From Fibrella forsythiae (GTDB lineage: Bacteria; Bacteroidota; Bacteroidia; Cytophagales; Spirosomataceae): DNA of 64,000 nucleotides. Every line of letters starts with the position of its first letter. The first letter of the stretch is position 1. The stretch spans positions 434,001 to 498,000 of the forward strand of contig NZ_JAFMYW010000002.1 in assembly GCF_017353175.1 (NCBI RefSeq), in the 5' to 3' direction. The notes beneath the pieces are model-generated. The model was not told where the DNA came from, did not search any database, and saw only the letters and a list, made by a program, of their open reading frames with translations. Both the position numbers and the translations under genes were made by a program. Positions 1-8,437 of the stretch are shown piece by piece.

Positions 1-16
1 TACCCTGGGTGAACAA

Positions 17-1186
17 CTAGCCTCTGGCTTCAGCCATCAGCAGTTCGCCGGTAGCCGAGAAACGGAGTTTGTACAGTTGCTGCCCAACGGCTATATCGAT
101 CATGTACTGGCCCGTTGTACTCATTGGCGGCGTATGCAGGTCCGCTACCAGGTAGGTATACCCACTAAAGTTGGTTTGCAGGTACGTTGTGATGGCCGAC
201 GGCAACTGGGTGGCATCCAGAATCAACTGATGGTTGGCCGGCGCTACCGACGTCATTGTGCCCGAGACCGGTGTGCTCGGACCACCTGGCTTAGGCGCTG
301 GCCCTACAGGACCACCCACGAGCGTACCTGATACCGGCGGAGTTGGCCCACCAACGGCGGTGCCCGATGCCGGGCCGCCAATGGCTGGTCCCGCTGGGCC
401 CACTGGTGTTACCAATGCGCCGCTCGTATTGAAGTGCAGGACAACAGGCTGATTGTTGCTGAACAGCTTGACATCATAGGTGGTGGTTCCATCGTGTACA
501 TGCTGTTCGGCCCATCCGTAGGTGTAGGTGGAATAGGTACTGCTCAGCGCCGTTTTTACCGCATCTGGCAGGTTCGTGCGCGAGAGATAGCTGACGGAAT
601 GTGTCGTGGTCAGGCTGCCGGGTGCGGTGTGCGCATCGCGAAAATTACCTGAGCCGTCGAAATGAACGTCAACCCGCTGGTTGTTCGACAAAATCTGCAC
701 CCGATACTCCTGGACCGATCCGTTGATTTGCATTGACTCGGCCAACACCAATTGATAACCTGCGTAGGTTTTTCCCAGGTAACTGCTGACTGAAGCCGGT
801 AATTGAGCGGCAGTTAGCCGCGTAATGACTTCGCCACGAGGGCCAGCGGGGCGGGTAGTCAAGGCGCCGTTGGTGTCGAAGAAATAATCGACAGGTACGC
901 CATTTTGCAGCACCGTTACCTTCGTTCCCCAGTAGGTTGTTGCACCCGGCTGGCTCATCTTCTCCACTTTGATCAGCGTGTAACCTGAAACGTTCTGGTC
1001 CAGGTAAGACTTTACGTTTGCGGGTAGGGTTGCCGTGGGTAGGCCCACCAAACTGGCTCCCGCCCGGGCCCCGAAAAGAACGCTGCTTTCGACGGCCTGC
1101 GTCTGCTCCGGAATTAATGCGTTTTTGCTACAGCTGGCTGTGAGCATGGTCACCAGGATGGCGACGGACAAAAGGGTTCGTTTCAT
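17..1186 (-). CDS. PepSY-like repeat lipoprotein
   Basis: The 389-residue product begins with a lipoprotein signal (lipobox TASC at about residues 16-19), so it is probably anchored in an envelope membrane. Four copies of a PepSY-like (DUF2874-type) unit of about 60 residues can be seen at roughly 50-112, 128-187, 202-263 and 328-386. Each has an LP-x-x-V/I-x-x-YL opening, a GY..V stretch and a closing 'V.F..G.L' strand. A Pro/Gly-rich linker (about 264-325) separates repeats 3 and 4. Proteins of this family are periplasmic and mostly of unknown role. The repeats and signal are seen in the sequence; the location is inferred. Confidence 0.8.
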   Translation of the reverse strand: MKRTLLSVAILVTMLTASCSKNALIPEQTQAVESSVLFGARAGASLVGLPTATLPANVKSYLDQNVSGYTLIKVEKMSQPGATTYWGTKVTVLQNGVPVDYFFDTNGALTTRPAGPRGEVITRLTAAQLPASVSSYLGKTYAGYQLVLAESMQINGSVQEYRVQILSNNQRVDVHFDGSGNFRDAHTAPGSLTTTHSVSYLSRTNLPDAVKTALSSTYSTYTYGWAEQHVHDGTTTYDVKLFSNNQPVVLHFNTSGALVTPVGPAGPAIGGPASGTAVGGPTPPVSGTLVGGPVGPAPKPGGPSTPVSGTMTSVAPANHQLILDATQLPSAITTYLQTNFSGYTYLVADLHTPPMSTTGQYMIDIAVGQQLYKLRFSATGELLMAEARG

Positions 1187-1292
1187 TAGTTTTCTATGGT
1201 TAACAAACCAAAGTTGCCGCCCACAGATGAGGATAGGCTTAAGATACTATTAATTCTAACTGCCCCTTGCCGACGCCGGTTGGTCTGCCATT

Positions 1293-2294
1293 TTACCGTT
1301 TCACCGATGGTCTGACAATCTCATTGAGCAGAATGGTCAGGTCGTTGTTCATAAGCCGTAGCTCGGTTTCCAGCTGGCCAAGCATGGCTGCCCGGACGGT
1401 TAATTCTTCGGCGGTGTATGTATCGCCGTCGCCAAAATAGGCGATCTCCCGGTGCTTGTGTTTCCTGGAGTTGCCCGCCTTTTCATCCAGCGAAACCAGT
1501 AACTCCCAGCGACTGTGCAGGGCGTCGGCCAGCGATTGACTGTTGTCCGTCTGGGGTTTTGTGAGGTAATACCAGACCAGCGGGGGGAAAACGGTTGATG
1601 TACCGGTATGAGTCCAGATTTCGCGCAGTGGATTGCGTGGGTGACTGTACTCGGCTCGGGGCGGTTTTTGTCGTAACGCCAGCACGCCCAGTCCGCCTTC
1701 ACCTACGCCACCGGCAATATGAAACCAGTCTGCAGTTAGATGCTGCTCGTGCAAATTCAGCAGGCTGGCCCCGATAACGGCTACAGCCCCAATAGTGATG
1801 GCACTAATTGTCATGCGCTTTTCGCGACTGTTTTCCCGGCGGGTGAGTAGGGTAGCCGTCAACGTAGCCCGTTTGCTGTCGCAATCGACCAGCGCCGCTG
1901 CGGTGGCGATATCGAAGTTGGCCAGTTGAAGCTGATCCGTCAGTTTCTGCCGCAAAGCCAGATACCGGAGAGAGGTTGGCTGATCTGTCTGTTGGTGCTG
2001 TTCAAGCTGAGTCATTTGTACCAACAGGTTGGTAAGTCCTACCGCCTGCGCCATACGAAGACCACGATCGCCGTAGCGTCGCCGGAGTAACGAATCGTCT
2101 GCTGAACCCGGCACCAGATTGGTGGGGTGAAATACATAGCCCGACGTGCCACTGGAGTCAATATGGCAGTTGTCGCTGGCGACTCGCTTCAGCGTAGACA
2201 TGGCCTGTCTGTTTGATAAGCAGCCGCTCAGCGTAGCCACGAGCAAGAGGCCAAAAGTGCTGACCCAGGGTAGATAAGAACGTTGTGTAAGCAT
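1293..2294 (-). CDS. Hypothetical lipoprotein
   Basis: The 333-residue product has an N-terminal hydrophobic segment ending in LSGC (about residues 22-25), a likely lipobox. After about 125 residues rich in Leu and Gln comes a hydrophobic stretch (about 160-180, ISAITIGAVAVIGASLL) that could be a membrane segment. The C-terminal 80 residues are charged and helical. I recognise no family. It lies on the same strand as its neighbours, about 107 bp downstream of the preceding stretch and 75 bp from the DUF4239 gene, so cotranscription is possible. Confidence 0.65.
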   Translation of the reverse strand: MLTQRSYLPWVSTFGLLLVATLSGCLSNRQAMSTLKRVASDNCHIDSSGTSGYVFHPTNLVPGSADDSLLRRRYGDRGLRMAQAVGLTNLLVQMTQLEQHQQTDQPTSLRYLALRQKLTDQLQLANFDIATAAALVDCDSKRATLTATLLTRRENSREKRMTISAITIGAVAVIGASLLNLHEQHLTADWFHIAGGVGEGGLGVLALRQKPPRAEYSHPRNPLREIWTHTGTSTVFPPLVWYYLTKPQTDNSQSLADALHSRWELLVSLDEKAGNSRKHKHREIAYFGDGDTYTAEELTVRAAMLGQLETELRLMNNDLTILLNEIVRPSVKR

Positions 2295-2368
2295 GATGTT
2301 AAATCAGGAGCGTATCCAGGATAAAAAAGGTATAGGTAAAAACGGGCTATACGCCAGCGTACCACCGG

Positions 2369-3154
2369 TTAGTAATTGACCATTTCGTAGAGTACCGACT
2401 CAAAGGCGCTGGCATCTACGCTGAAGCCGCCCCGAAATGGATTGTCCATGGCGGCCGTCAGAAATAAAAGTGAGCCCAGGAGCAGGGCGATCAGCGCCGT
2501 TAACGCCACTTGATGAACGATGTCATCGGAGACAAAAAACCAGGAAATGGCCACGTTGATCAACGCCCCCAGCACAATTACCCACCATAGTAAGGTGGGT
2601 AAATTAGCCTGATCACCCCGCAGTCGCAGGCGATGGGCAATCAGCAGTTCGTTGAGTTGATTGATGGCCTCTTCATGAACAACCCGAAGCCGGGGCGTGG
2701 GAGGCACAAAGTCGAACAGGTGGTTTTTGAACGAACGCAACACTTTACTGCTTTCCTGAGGCACTTCACCTCGATTATGAGCAGGCCAGTCCTGGTGAAT
2801 GACCGACCGCACGTACTCTTTCAGTTCCTGCTGATAAATCTGGCGATAGGCCGGGGGGTAGGTAGCCATGTCCTGATACAGGGCGGCTGTAATGGTTGCT
2901 TCGTTATCTACCTGCGCCGACAGAGCCTGGAAATTACTCCATACACCAGCAGCCACCAGCCCTAGCAATATACCGTAAACGACGCCGGAAGATCCAAGGA
3001 AATAACTCACCAGGTCATTGTGTTCAGGGTAGGAGGTAACGTGGGATTTTACCCACGGACGAAGCCCTACCAGGCCAGCCAGCGAAAACAAGAGCGTTGT
3101 TCCGCAACAAAAAATAAAAAACAACCAGTTGGGTAAAGCGTATATCCAATCCAC
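2369..3154 (-). CDS. DUF4239 membrane protein
   Basis: The 261-residue integral membrane protein has two N-terminal membrane segments (about 10-30 and 50-75, containing 'SYFLGSSGVVYGILLGLVA') and two near the C-terminus (about 185-205 and 210-235). The soluble middle domain contains the conserved 'NE' and 'Y..F' features of DUF4239. Members are widespread and their function is unknown; this call rests on the overall pattern and the N-terminal motif. It is followed closely by the hypothetical lipoprotein gene on the same strand. Confidence 0.75.
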   Translation of the reverse strand: MDWIYALPNWLFFIFCCGTTLLFSLAGLVGLRPWVKSHVTSYPEHNDLVSYFLGSSGVVYGILLGLVAAGVWSNFQALSAQVDNEATITAALYQDMATYPPAYRQIYQQELKEYVRSVIHQDWPAHNRGEVPQESSKVLRSFKNHLFDFVPPTPRLRVVHEEAINQLNELLIAHRLRLRGDQANLPTLLWWVIVLGALINVAISWFFVSDDIVHQVALTALIALLLGSLLFLTAAMDNPFRGGFSVDASAFESVLYEMVNY

Positions 3155-3216
3155 GGTGGAAACGGGTTAGTCAGGCTTGCGCAGGCCGCGCCGAGGCGTT
3201 GACGGCGAAAAAGAAG

Positions 3217-4479
3217 CTAGGTTTCGGACGTAACCTGACGTCCCTGCCGACTCGTTTCCGGCACTAAAGACCAGAGTACTACCAGCGCAACAACGGCAAT
3301 GGCTGCCAGCGTCAGAAACGCAACATTGTAGCTCGTTCGCTGTAATAAACTGCCCGCAAAGGCATTGCTGAGCGACGACCCCAGGCCAACTGCCGTAGCG
3401 ATGGCTCCTTGCGTGGTATTGAATAAACCTGTACCAGTGGTCAAATCTGACACGATCAGGATGGCCAATACGCCGAAGATGCCCGCGCCGATGCCATCCA
3501 GGAGCTGAATGGCGACCAGCAATGTTGGGTCAACGGTTAAGGTGTAGAGCAAGCCGCGAATGGGCAATACCGCAAAGGCAATGAGCAGCAGTCGCTTGCG
3601 TCCCTTTGGCGCTAGTTTTCCGGTGAAATAGCTTGTAGGTATCATCACGAACTGCGCCACGATAATGCAGGCCGACATGTAGGCTGACGATGCACCAGCG
3701 CTGGTGCCCTGAGCCAGCCGCTGACCTAACAGCGGCAGCATGGCCGCGTTGGCGAAATGGAACAAAACGCAGGCCAGGGCAAAAAACAGGATTGAGCGAT
3801 TGCTCAGAATGGCCCGGAGGCCTGTAGGTTTGGTATCGTCAGGCTCCTTTTCGTCTTCTGATCCTTTGCCCCGCGCCAGCTGGTGATCAATATCCTTCTC
3901 CCGAATCTTCCAGATGGAAACACTGCTCAACAAAGACATTACCGCCAACAAGACGAATATGCCTTCCGTGCGCAGGTAGTAACCAATCAGGCCGGCCATA
4001 ACGGCGGCAAAAACGTTTCCGGCATGGTTAAGCGTCTCATTACGCCCCACCCGTGCGTCGAGGGCTTTAGGGCCAACCATCCCCAGGGTCAGGGCCGCAA
4101 TGGCAGGCGTAAACCAGGCCGCAGCAACACCCATCATAGCTTGTCCCCCCAGAATAACGCCGTAGCGGGGCCAGGTGATGGTCAGTAAAGCCGCCGTGGC
4201 GATCAGTAGTGACGCAACAATAGAATAAATCCGCTTCCGCCGCGTACGGTCAACCAGCGCCCCGGCGGGTGTTTGGGTTACCACGGTGGCAATACCCATC
4301 ACTGACATGGCAATGCCAATATCCTGAGCGGTCCAGTGAAGGGTAGTCAGTAGATAGATGGCCAGGTACGGCCCCAGTCCATCGCGGACATCGGCTAGGA
4401 AAAAGTTAGCCGCATCCAGGGCGCGAAGACTGGTTGGGCTCGCTTTGGGCGTCGGTATTCTAGGCTGTACGTCTACCAT
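3217..4479 (-). CDS. MFS transporter
   Basis: The 420-residue product has about 12 hydrophobic segments and a charged central loop (about 200-220, rich in Lys/Glu/Asp), the two-half arrangement of the major facilitator superfamily. The loop-2 motif is visible as 'GALVDRTRRKR' at about residues 77-87 (family signature GxLaDrxGrkxxl). The substrate cannot be told from sequence. The gene stands alone between a 62-bp gap and a 386-bp gap upstream. Confidence 0.85.
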   Translation of the reverse strand: MVDVQPRIPTPKASPTSLRALDAANFFLADVRDGLGPYLAIYLLTTLHWTAQDIGIAMSVMGIATVVTQTPAGALVDRTRRKRIYSIVASLLIATAALLTITWPRYGVILGGQAMMGVAAAWFTPAIAALTLGMVGPKALDARVGRNETLNHAGNVFAAVMAGLIGYYLRTEGIFVLLAVMSLLSSVSIWKIREKDIDHQLARGKGSEDEKEPDDTKPTGLRAILSNRSILFFALACVLFHFANAAMLPLLGQRLAQGTSAGASSAYMSACIIVAQFVMIPTSYFTGKLAPKGRKRLLLIAFAVLPIRGLLYTLTVDPTLLVAIQLLDGIGAGIFGVLAILIVSDLTTGTGLFNTTQGAIATAVGLGSSLSNAFAGSLLQRTSYNVAFLTLAAIAVVALVVLWSLVPETSRQGRQVTSET

Positions 4480-4865
4480 AGCTCAGGAAGCGAAGAAGTG
4501 ATGACAGACGCCATTTGAAGTGAGGCCGAAGCAACATGGTGCCCGCGAATCGCCGGTGCATCCAGTAAACTAGTAGTAAAAGCTGAGTTCATAAACAGTT
4601 GAGAATTAATAGAATTGGATAAGCGTGTACTAACCGATGAGTGATCGTCGACGGTTTAAAGCTGTAGCGTCTGTTCGGCTGGCGAAGCAAAAGGGCTGGT
4701 CAGTTAGAGACCCGATAGAGCTTGATTTTTAGCGTGACGGAATTTGTCTTGAGAGCGAAGCTATCAGCTTGAGTTAAGGACGTGATGAAGAAAAGATTAA
4801 TTTGTCTTAAGCACCGAGATGCCCTGGTCAACAACCTCGTCGACTAGCTGTTGGTAGAGAGCCCA
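4480..4865. other. Gene-free stretch upstream of MFS gene
   Basis: This 386-bp stretch separates the MFS gene from the ArsB-type gene. Its only open frames are short and lack family features. It presumably holds the MFS promoter and the end of the ArsB transcript. I see no strong hairpin in it. The string agcgaagctat near 4756 also occurs twice at 19606-19634. Confidence 0.4.
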
Positions 4866-6125
4866 TTAGATATAAAGGTGATAGAGCCAGATCGTCATCA
4901 GGGTAATTAGCAGGGGAATGGTCATCACCAGCGCGCCAAGTTTAAGAAAGGTGTAGGCGCTTACCTTCAGCCCTTCCCGCCGCAAGGCGACCAGCCACAA
5001 TATCGTGGCCAGTGATCCCGTAACCGATAAATTGGGCCCGAGGTCGATGCCAATCAGGATGGCACTTTTAATCACCTCAGGTACGTGTCCGGCCTGCACT
5101 ACCGTACCTGCAATCAGACCGGCTGGTAGGTTATTGACCAGGTTACAGGCCAGAGCTACCCCGATGCCACTGCTCCAGGTCGTTGCACTAACAGAACGTG
5201 CCGTGCTGGTTTGCAGCAGCGCCGTTAATTCCTGGATAAGTCCCGTTTTTGTCAACGCTTCAACCAGGACAAACAACCCTGCTACCAGAGGGAGTACCGA
5301 CCAGGAGACATCTTTAATCACCGCCCAGGGATTCTTCTTGGCTCGAATCAGTACCAGTACTGATGTGAGTATACCGGTAACCGCCGTCGGTAGCCCCAAC
5401 GGAATATCAAGCGACGATGCAATGAGGAGAACAAGTGCCGTAACACCGATGCCTATGATAGCCAGCCTCCCGCCAGGCAACAGGGCTGGAATGGTAATAA
5501 CTGGTTCGATCGATTCAGTCAGCGCTGTCCGTTGTGTAAACCGCAGTATCCCATAGGTAGCCGCGATAGATACGACCGAGGGTAGGGTATACTGAGCCAG
5601 CCAGGAAAGCAGGGGCGGTAAATGAGTGCCGTAGATGACCAGATTGGCTGGATTGGATATTGGCAGGACGAACGAAGCTGCGTTTGCAATGAAAGCGCAG
5701 ATGTACAGGTAGGGCAATGGGTTGTTGACTTTGGCTGATCTGACGGCTGCGGCTACGGCAGGTGTAAGAACCACAGCCGTGGCGTCATTAGACAGAAAGG
5801 CCGTAACGACGATACCCACCAGGTAAATCAGGCCAAAAAGACGACTGGCTGACCCTCTGGCGCGCCTGGTTGCATGAGCCGCCAGCCAATCGAATAGTTT
5901 TTCTGACCGGGCAGTTTCTGCCAGCAACATCATCCCCGTCAGGAACAGGTACACGTCCGTTCCTTTAGCAACGCCCAACAGGCTTTCTGCGGGTGTGATC
6001 AAGCCTGATACAAGCAGCATAACGGCACCCAATACCGCCCAAAGAAATTCGGGCGTTTTGAAAGGCCGAAGGATGACCCCCGCAATGGATAAGAAGCAGA
6101 TGATCCAGATAGAAATAGAACTCAT
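4866..6125 (-). CDS. ArsB/NhaD-type ion carrier
   Basis: The 419-residue integral membrane protein has about 11 hydrophobic segments and belongs to the ion-transporter superfamily (ArsB/NhaD/CitM). Visible features are 'FLSNDATAVVLTPA' (about 115-128) and 'ISNPANLVIYG' (about 157-167), the paired hairpin motifs of this fold. A longer reading frame extends to 6257, but its extra 44 residues are not hydrophobic or family-like, so the ATG at 6125 is preferred. No ArsR, ArsC or ArsA is adjacent, so arsenite specificity is not established; Na+/H+ exchange or anion transport is equally possible. Confidence 0.8.
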   Translation of the reverse strand: MSSISIWIICFLSIAGVILRPFKTPEFLWAVLGAVMLLVSGLITPAESLLGVAKGTDVYLFLTGMMLLAETARSEKLFDWLAAHATRRARGSASRLFGLIYLVGIVVTAFLSNDATAVVLTPAVAAAVRSAKVNNPLPYLYICAFIANAASFVLPISNPANLVIYGTHLPPLLSWLAQYTLPSVVSIAATYGILRFTQRTALTESIEPVITIPALLPGGRLAIIGIGVTALVLLIASSLDIPLGLPTAVTGILTSVLVLIRAKKNPWAVIKDVSWSVLPLVAGLFVLVEALTKTGLIQELTALLQTSTARSVSATTWSSGIGVALACNLVNNLPAGLIAGTVVQAGHVPEVIKSAILIGIDLGPNLSVTGSLATILWLVALRREGLKVSAYTFLKLGALVMTIPLLITLMTIWLYHLYI

Positions 6126-6648
6126 ACAAATGGGTTGGGTCTGTACGCCAAATAGCCTCGCCTGTGAACGGGTGTTTTTGGCCGAAAAGGGGCAACACAG
6201 AGTAAGTCGGTACCGAACAACATGGCATATAGCTCCGGGCAAATGGTAAAAAATCATGCCATAGCGATGTGATGAGCTAACCGCCTGTCAATCAGATGTT
6301 GATATGTTTGGCAAGGGAATTACCTAACTTGTTGTGTAGAACGTTATACGCATTATGAGCGAATTGGCACCACTTACAGGGTTACCAACCGAATGGAGTG
6401 CATGAAATGGCTAAGTAGGTTTACCGGCTATCGTCGAATACAGCCAGTTTTGACTGATCAGGACAGTTTGTATGATTGACGCCGTTTATGAGTGGCTTTG
6501 GTCGGCAAAGGGTAGAAGCTGCGATTCTTTGTTAAGCGTTCAGGCAGGCAATCACGCAAAAAGCTGCTTTATCCAGGCGACTCCAAACGCGGATTTGCCC
6601 AGATAAAGCAGCTTTTTATGTGTAATAAAAGCGTAAAGCAGGTGCAGC
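6126..6648. other. Gene-free stretch before ATP-grasp gene end
   Basis: This roughly 520-bp stretch between two minus-strand genes holds the upstream region of the ArsB-type gene and, at 6558-6617, a strong hairpin that probably ends the ATP-grasp transcript. No other coding or structured feature was found. Confidence 0.45.
6558..6617 (-). terminator. Hairpin terminator of ATP-grasp gene
   Basis: Two 16-bp perfect complementary arms (6558-6573 and 6602-6617) end in A- and T-runs. It lies about 30 bp past the stop of the ATP-grasp gene, as expected for an intrinsic terminator. Confidence 0.75.
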
Positions 6649-8133
6649 TCAGTACAGCACCCAGGTGTCTTTACCGCCGCCGCCCTGCGAGGAGTTCACG
6701 ACCAGTGATCCTTTGCGAAGGGCTACGCGGGTGAGGCCACCGGGAATGACGTTGATCTGATCGCCGTATAGGATATAGGGCCGTAGGTCAACGTGACGCC
6801 CTTCCGCCTGCCCGTCGATGAGGCAGGGAACGCGGGATAGCGAGATAGTCGGCTGGGCAATGTAATTACGCGGGTTCTCCTTGATTTTCTTCCGGAACAG
6901 GTCATGATCCTTCTTGGTGGCTTTAGGGCCGATCAACATGCCGTAACCGCCCGCTTCGTTGGCTTCTTTCACTACCAGATCGGCAATGTTATCAAGCACA
7001 TACTGCCGGTCTTCATCTTCACCACAGATGTACGTTTTTACATTTTGAATCAGTGGTTTTTCACCCAGGTAATACTCGATGATCCTGGGTATGTAGGCAT
7101 ACACCACTTTGTCGTCGGCCACGCCGGTACCGGGTGCATTGGCCAGTGCGACGCGCCCCTTTTTGAATACCTCGAAAATGCCCGGTACACCAATCAGCGA
7201 ATCAGGATTAAAGGTTTTCGGGTCCAGGAACGTATCGTCGATACGGCGATAGATAACGTCAACGATCTGGAAGCCCTTCGTTGTGCGCATCTTAACGTAC
7301 CCACCCGATACCACCAGATCGCGCGCATCCACTAGTTCGACGCCCATTTGCTGGGCCAGGTACGAATGTTCGAAATAGGCCGAATTATAGACGCCGGGCG
7401 TCAATACTACTACCGTTGGGTTGGGCCGGTCGGCAATATGCTGAAGCATTTGCAGTAGCCGCGTGGGGTAATCTGATACGGGCCGGACGCCCGTGTTGGC
7501 CAGCACTTCGGGAAACGTCTGCTTGGTCAGTTCACGGTTTTCCAGCATATATGATACCCCCGACGGACAGCGCAGGTTGTCTTCCAGTACCATAAACTCG
7601 CCATCATCGCCGCGGATCAGGTCAGTACCGGTAATGTGGCACCAGATATCTTTCGGAGGCCGAACTCCCAGGCAGGGGGTCAGAAAGCACTTACTCGATT
7701 CAATCAGTTCGCGCGGTACAACACCGTCATTCAATACCCGCTGTTCATTATAAATGTCATGAATGAACATGTTCAGCGCCTTGATTCGCTGAATCAGGCC
7801 CTTCTCCATCTGGTCCCACTCGGCCGCTTCAATAATGCGCGGAATGATATCGATGGGCATAATCCGTTCGGTGCCTTCGCCTTCAGAATAAACGTTGAAG
7901 GTAATTCCCATGCTCATCAAGGCCCGATCAGCAGCCTGTTGGCGGCTGGTCATATCGTGCCGGGTCAGTTGCTCTACCCGTTTCCGGAAAGGAACGTACC
8001 CATGACGAACCTTCCCGTTTGCCCCAAACATTTCGTCGAAGAAATTATCGGTCTGATAGTCGTTGAATGAGAAACCGGCTGAAGCAGTACTCTGAGTCTG
8101 GTTCATGCCATTGAGCGACTGACGTTGTTTCAT
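6649..8133 (-). CDS. Circularly permuted ATP-grasp protein
   Basis: The product (about 494 residues from the ATG at 8133; the frame is open to 8175) matches the circularly permuted ATP-grasp family (DUF404/DUF407). Typical stretches are 'FDEMFG', 'FNVYSEGEGTERIMPIDIIPR', 'VLEDNLRCPSGVSYMLENR' and 'NAPGTGVADDKVVYAYIPRII'. These enzymes are thought to make peptide-like bonds using ATP, but their substrates are mostly unknown. The usual partner genes (alpha-E/DUF403 protein, transglutaminase-like protein) are not adjacent here. The family call is strong; the reaction is inferred. Confidence 0.9.
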   Translation of the reverse strand: MKQRQSLNGMNQTQSTASAGFSFNDYQTDNFFDEMFGANGKVRHGYVPFRKRVEQLTRHDMTSRQQAADRALMSMGITFNVYSEGEGTERIMPIDIIPRIIEAAEWDQMEKGLIQRIKALNMFIHDIYNEQRVLNDGVVPRELIESSKCFLTPCLGVRPPKDIWCHITGTDLIRGDDGEFMVLEDNLRCPSGVSYMLENRELTKQTFPEVLANTGVRPVSDYPTRLLQMLQHIADRPNPTVVVLTPGVYNSAYFEHSYLAQQMGVELVDARDLVVSGGYVKMRTTKGFQIVDVIYRRIDDTFLDPKTFNPDSLIGVPGIFEVFKKGRVALANAPGTGVADDKVVYAYIPRIIEYYLGEKPLIQNVKTYICGEDEDRQYVLDNIADLVVKEANEAGGYGMLIGPKATKKDHDLFRKKIKENPRNYIAQPTISLSRVPCLIDGQAEGRHVDLRPYILYGDQINVIPGGLTRVALRKGSLVVNSSQGGGGKDTWVLY

Positions 8134-8320
8134 ACTAGTGGGGTCAATTGGTTGATCTGGCAAACAAGATAGCAACCAAAGCCATCAAATGCAGACTTGT
8201 AGTGGGGAGACACAACGAAATCGGCAAATTTTCATGAACTGGTGCCCGTAGGTAGTGCTTATTAATTGCCAGAAGTAGCGTTTTTGCAAAATAATCTACG
8301 GACGTAGCGAAGTATCGCCT

Positions 8321-8348
8321 ATCAGTTGCGGGTGAACCTGCAACTGAT
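8321..8348. repeat. Short inverted repeat
   Basis: Perfect 9-bp arms (8321-8329 and 8340-8348) sit immediately beside the larger hairpin at 8360-8413, between the receptor's stop and the start of the ATP-grasp gene. The two may form one termination region. Confidence 0.5.
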
Positions 8349-8359
8349 GTACTCCCAAC

Positions 8360-8413
8360 GAAGAACGGGCTTTACTGACCAACACGAGTGTTAGTGAGCA
8401 AAGCCCGTTCTTC
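8360..8413 (-). terminator. Hairpin terminator of TonB receptor gene
   Basis: Two 14-bp perfect arms (8360-8373 and 8400-8413) lie about 25 bp downstream of the receptor stop codon, the expected place for an intrinsic terminator. Confidence 0.7.
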
Positions 8414-8437
8414 ATTGAGGAGTAGCTTTTTCAGGAA

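Noticed and set aside
4820-4868. Possible small ORF overlapping the ArsB stop (TAATG)
   Set aside because: The overlapping ATG gives only 12 codons, and the in-frame extension after the stop has no start or family feature.
5005-5556. 183-codon frame opposite the ArsB-type gene
   Set aside because: Shadow frame of a clear membrane-protein gene; no motif and atypical composition.
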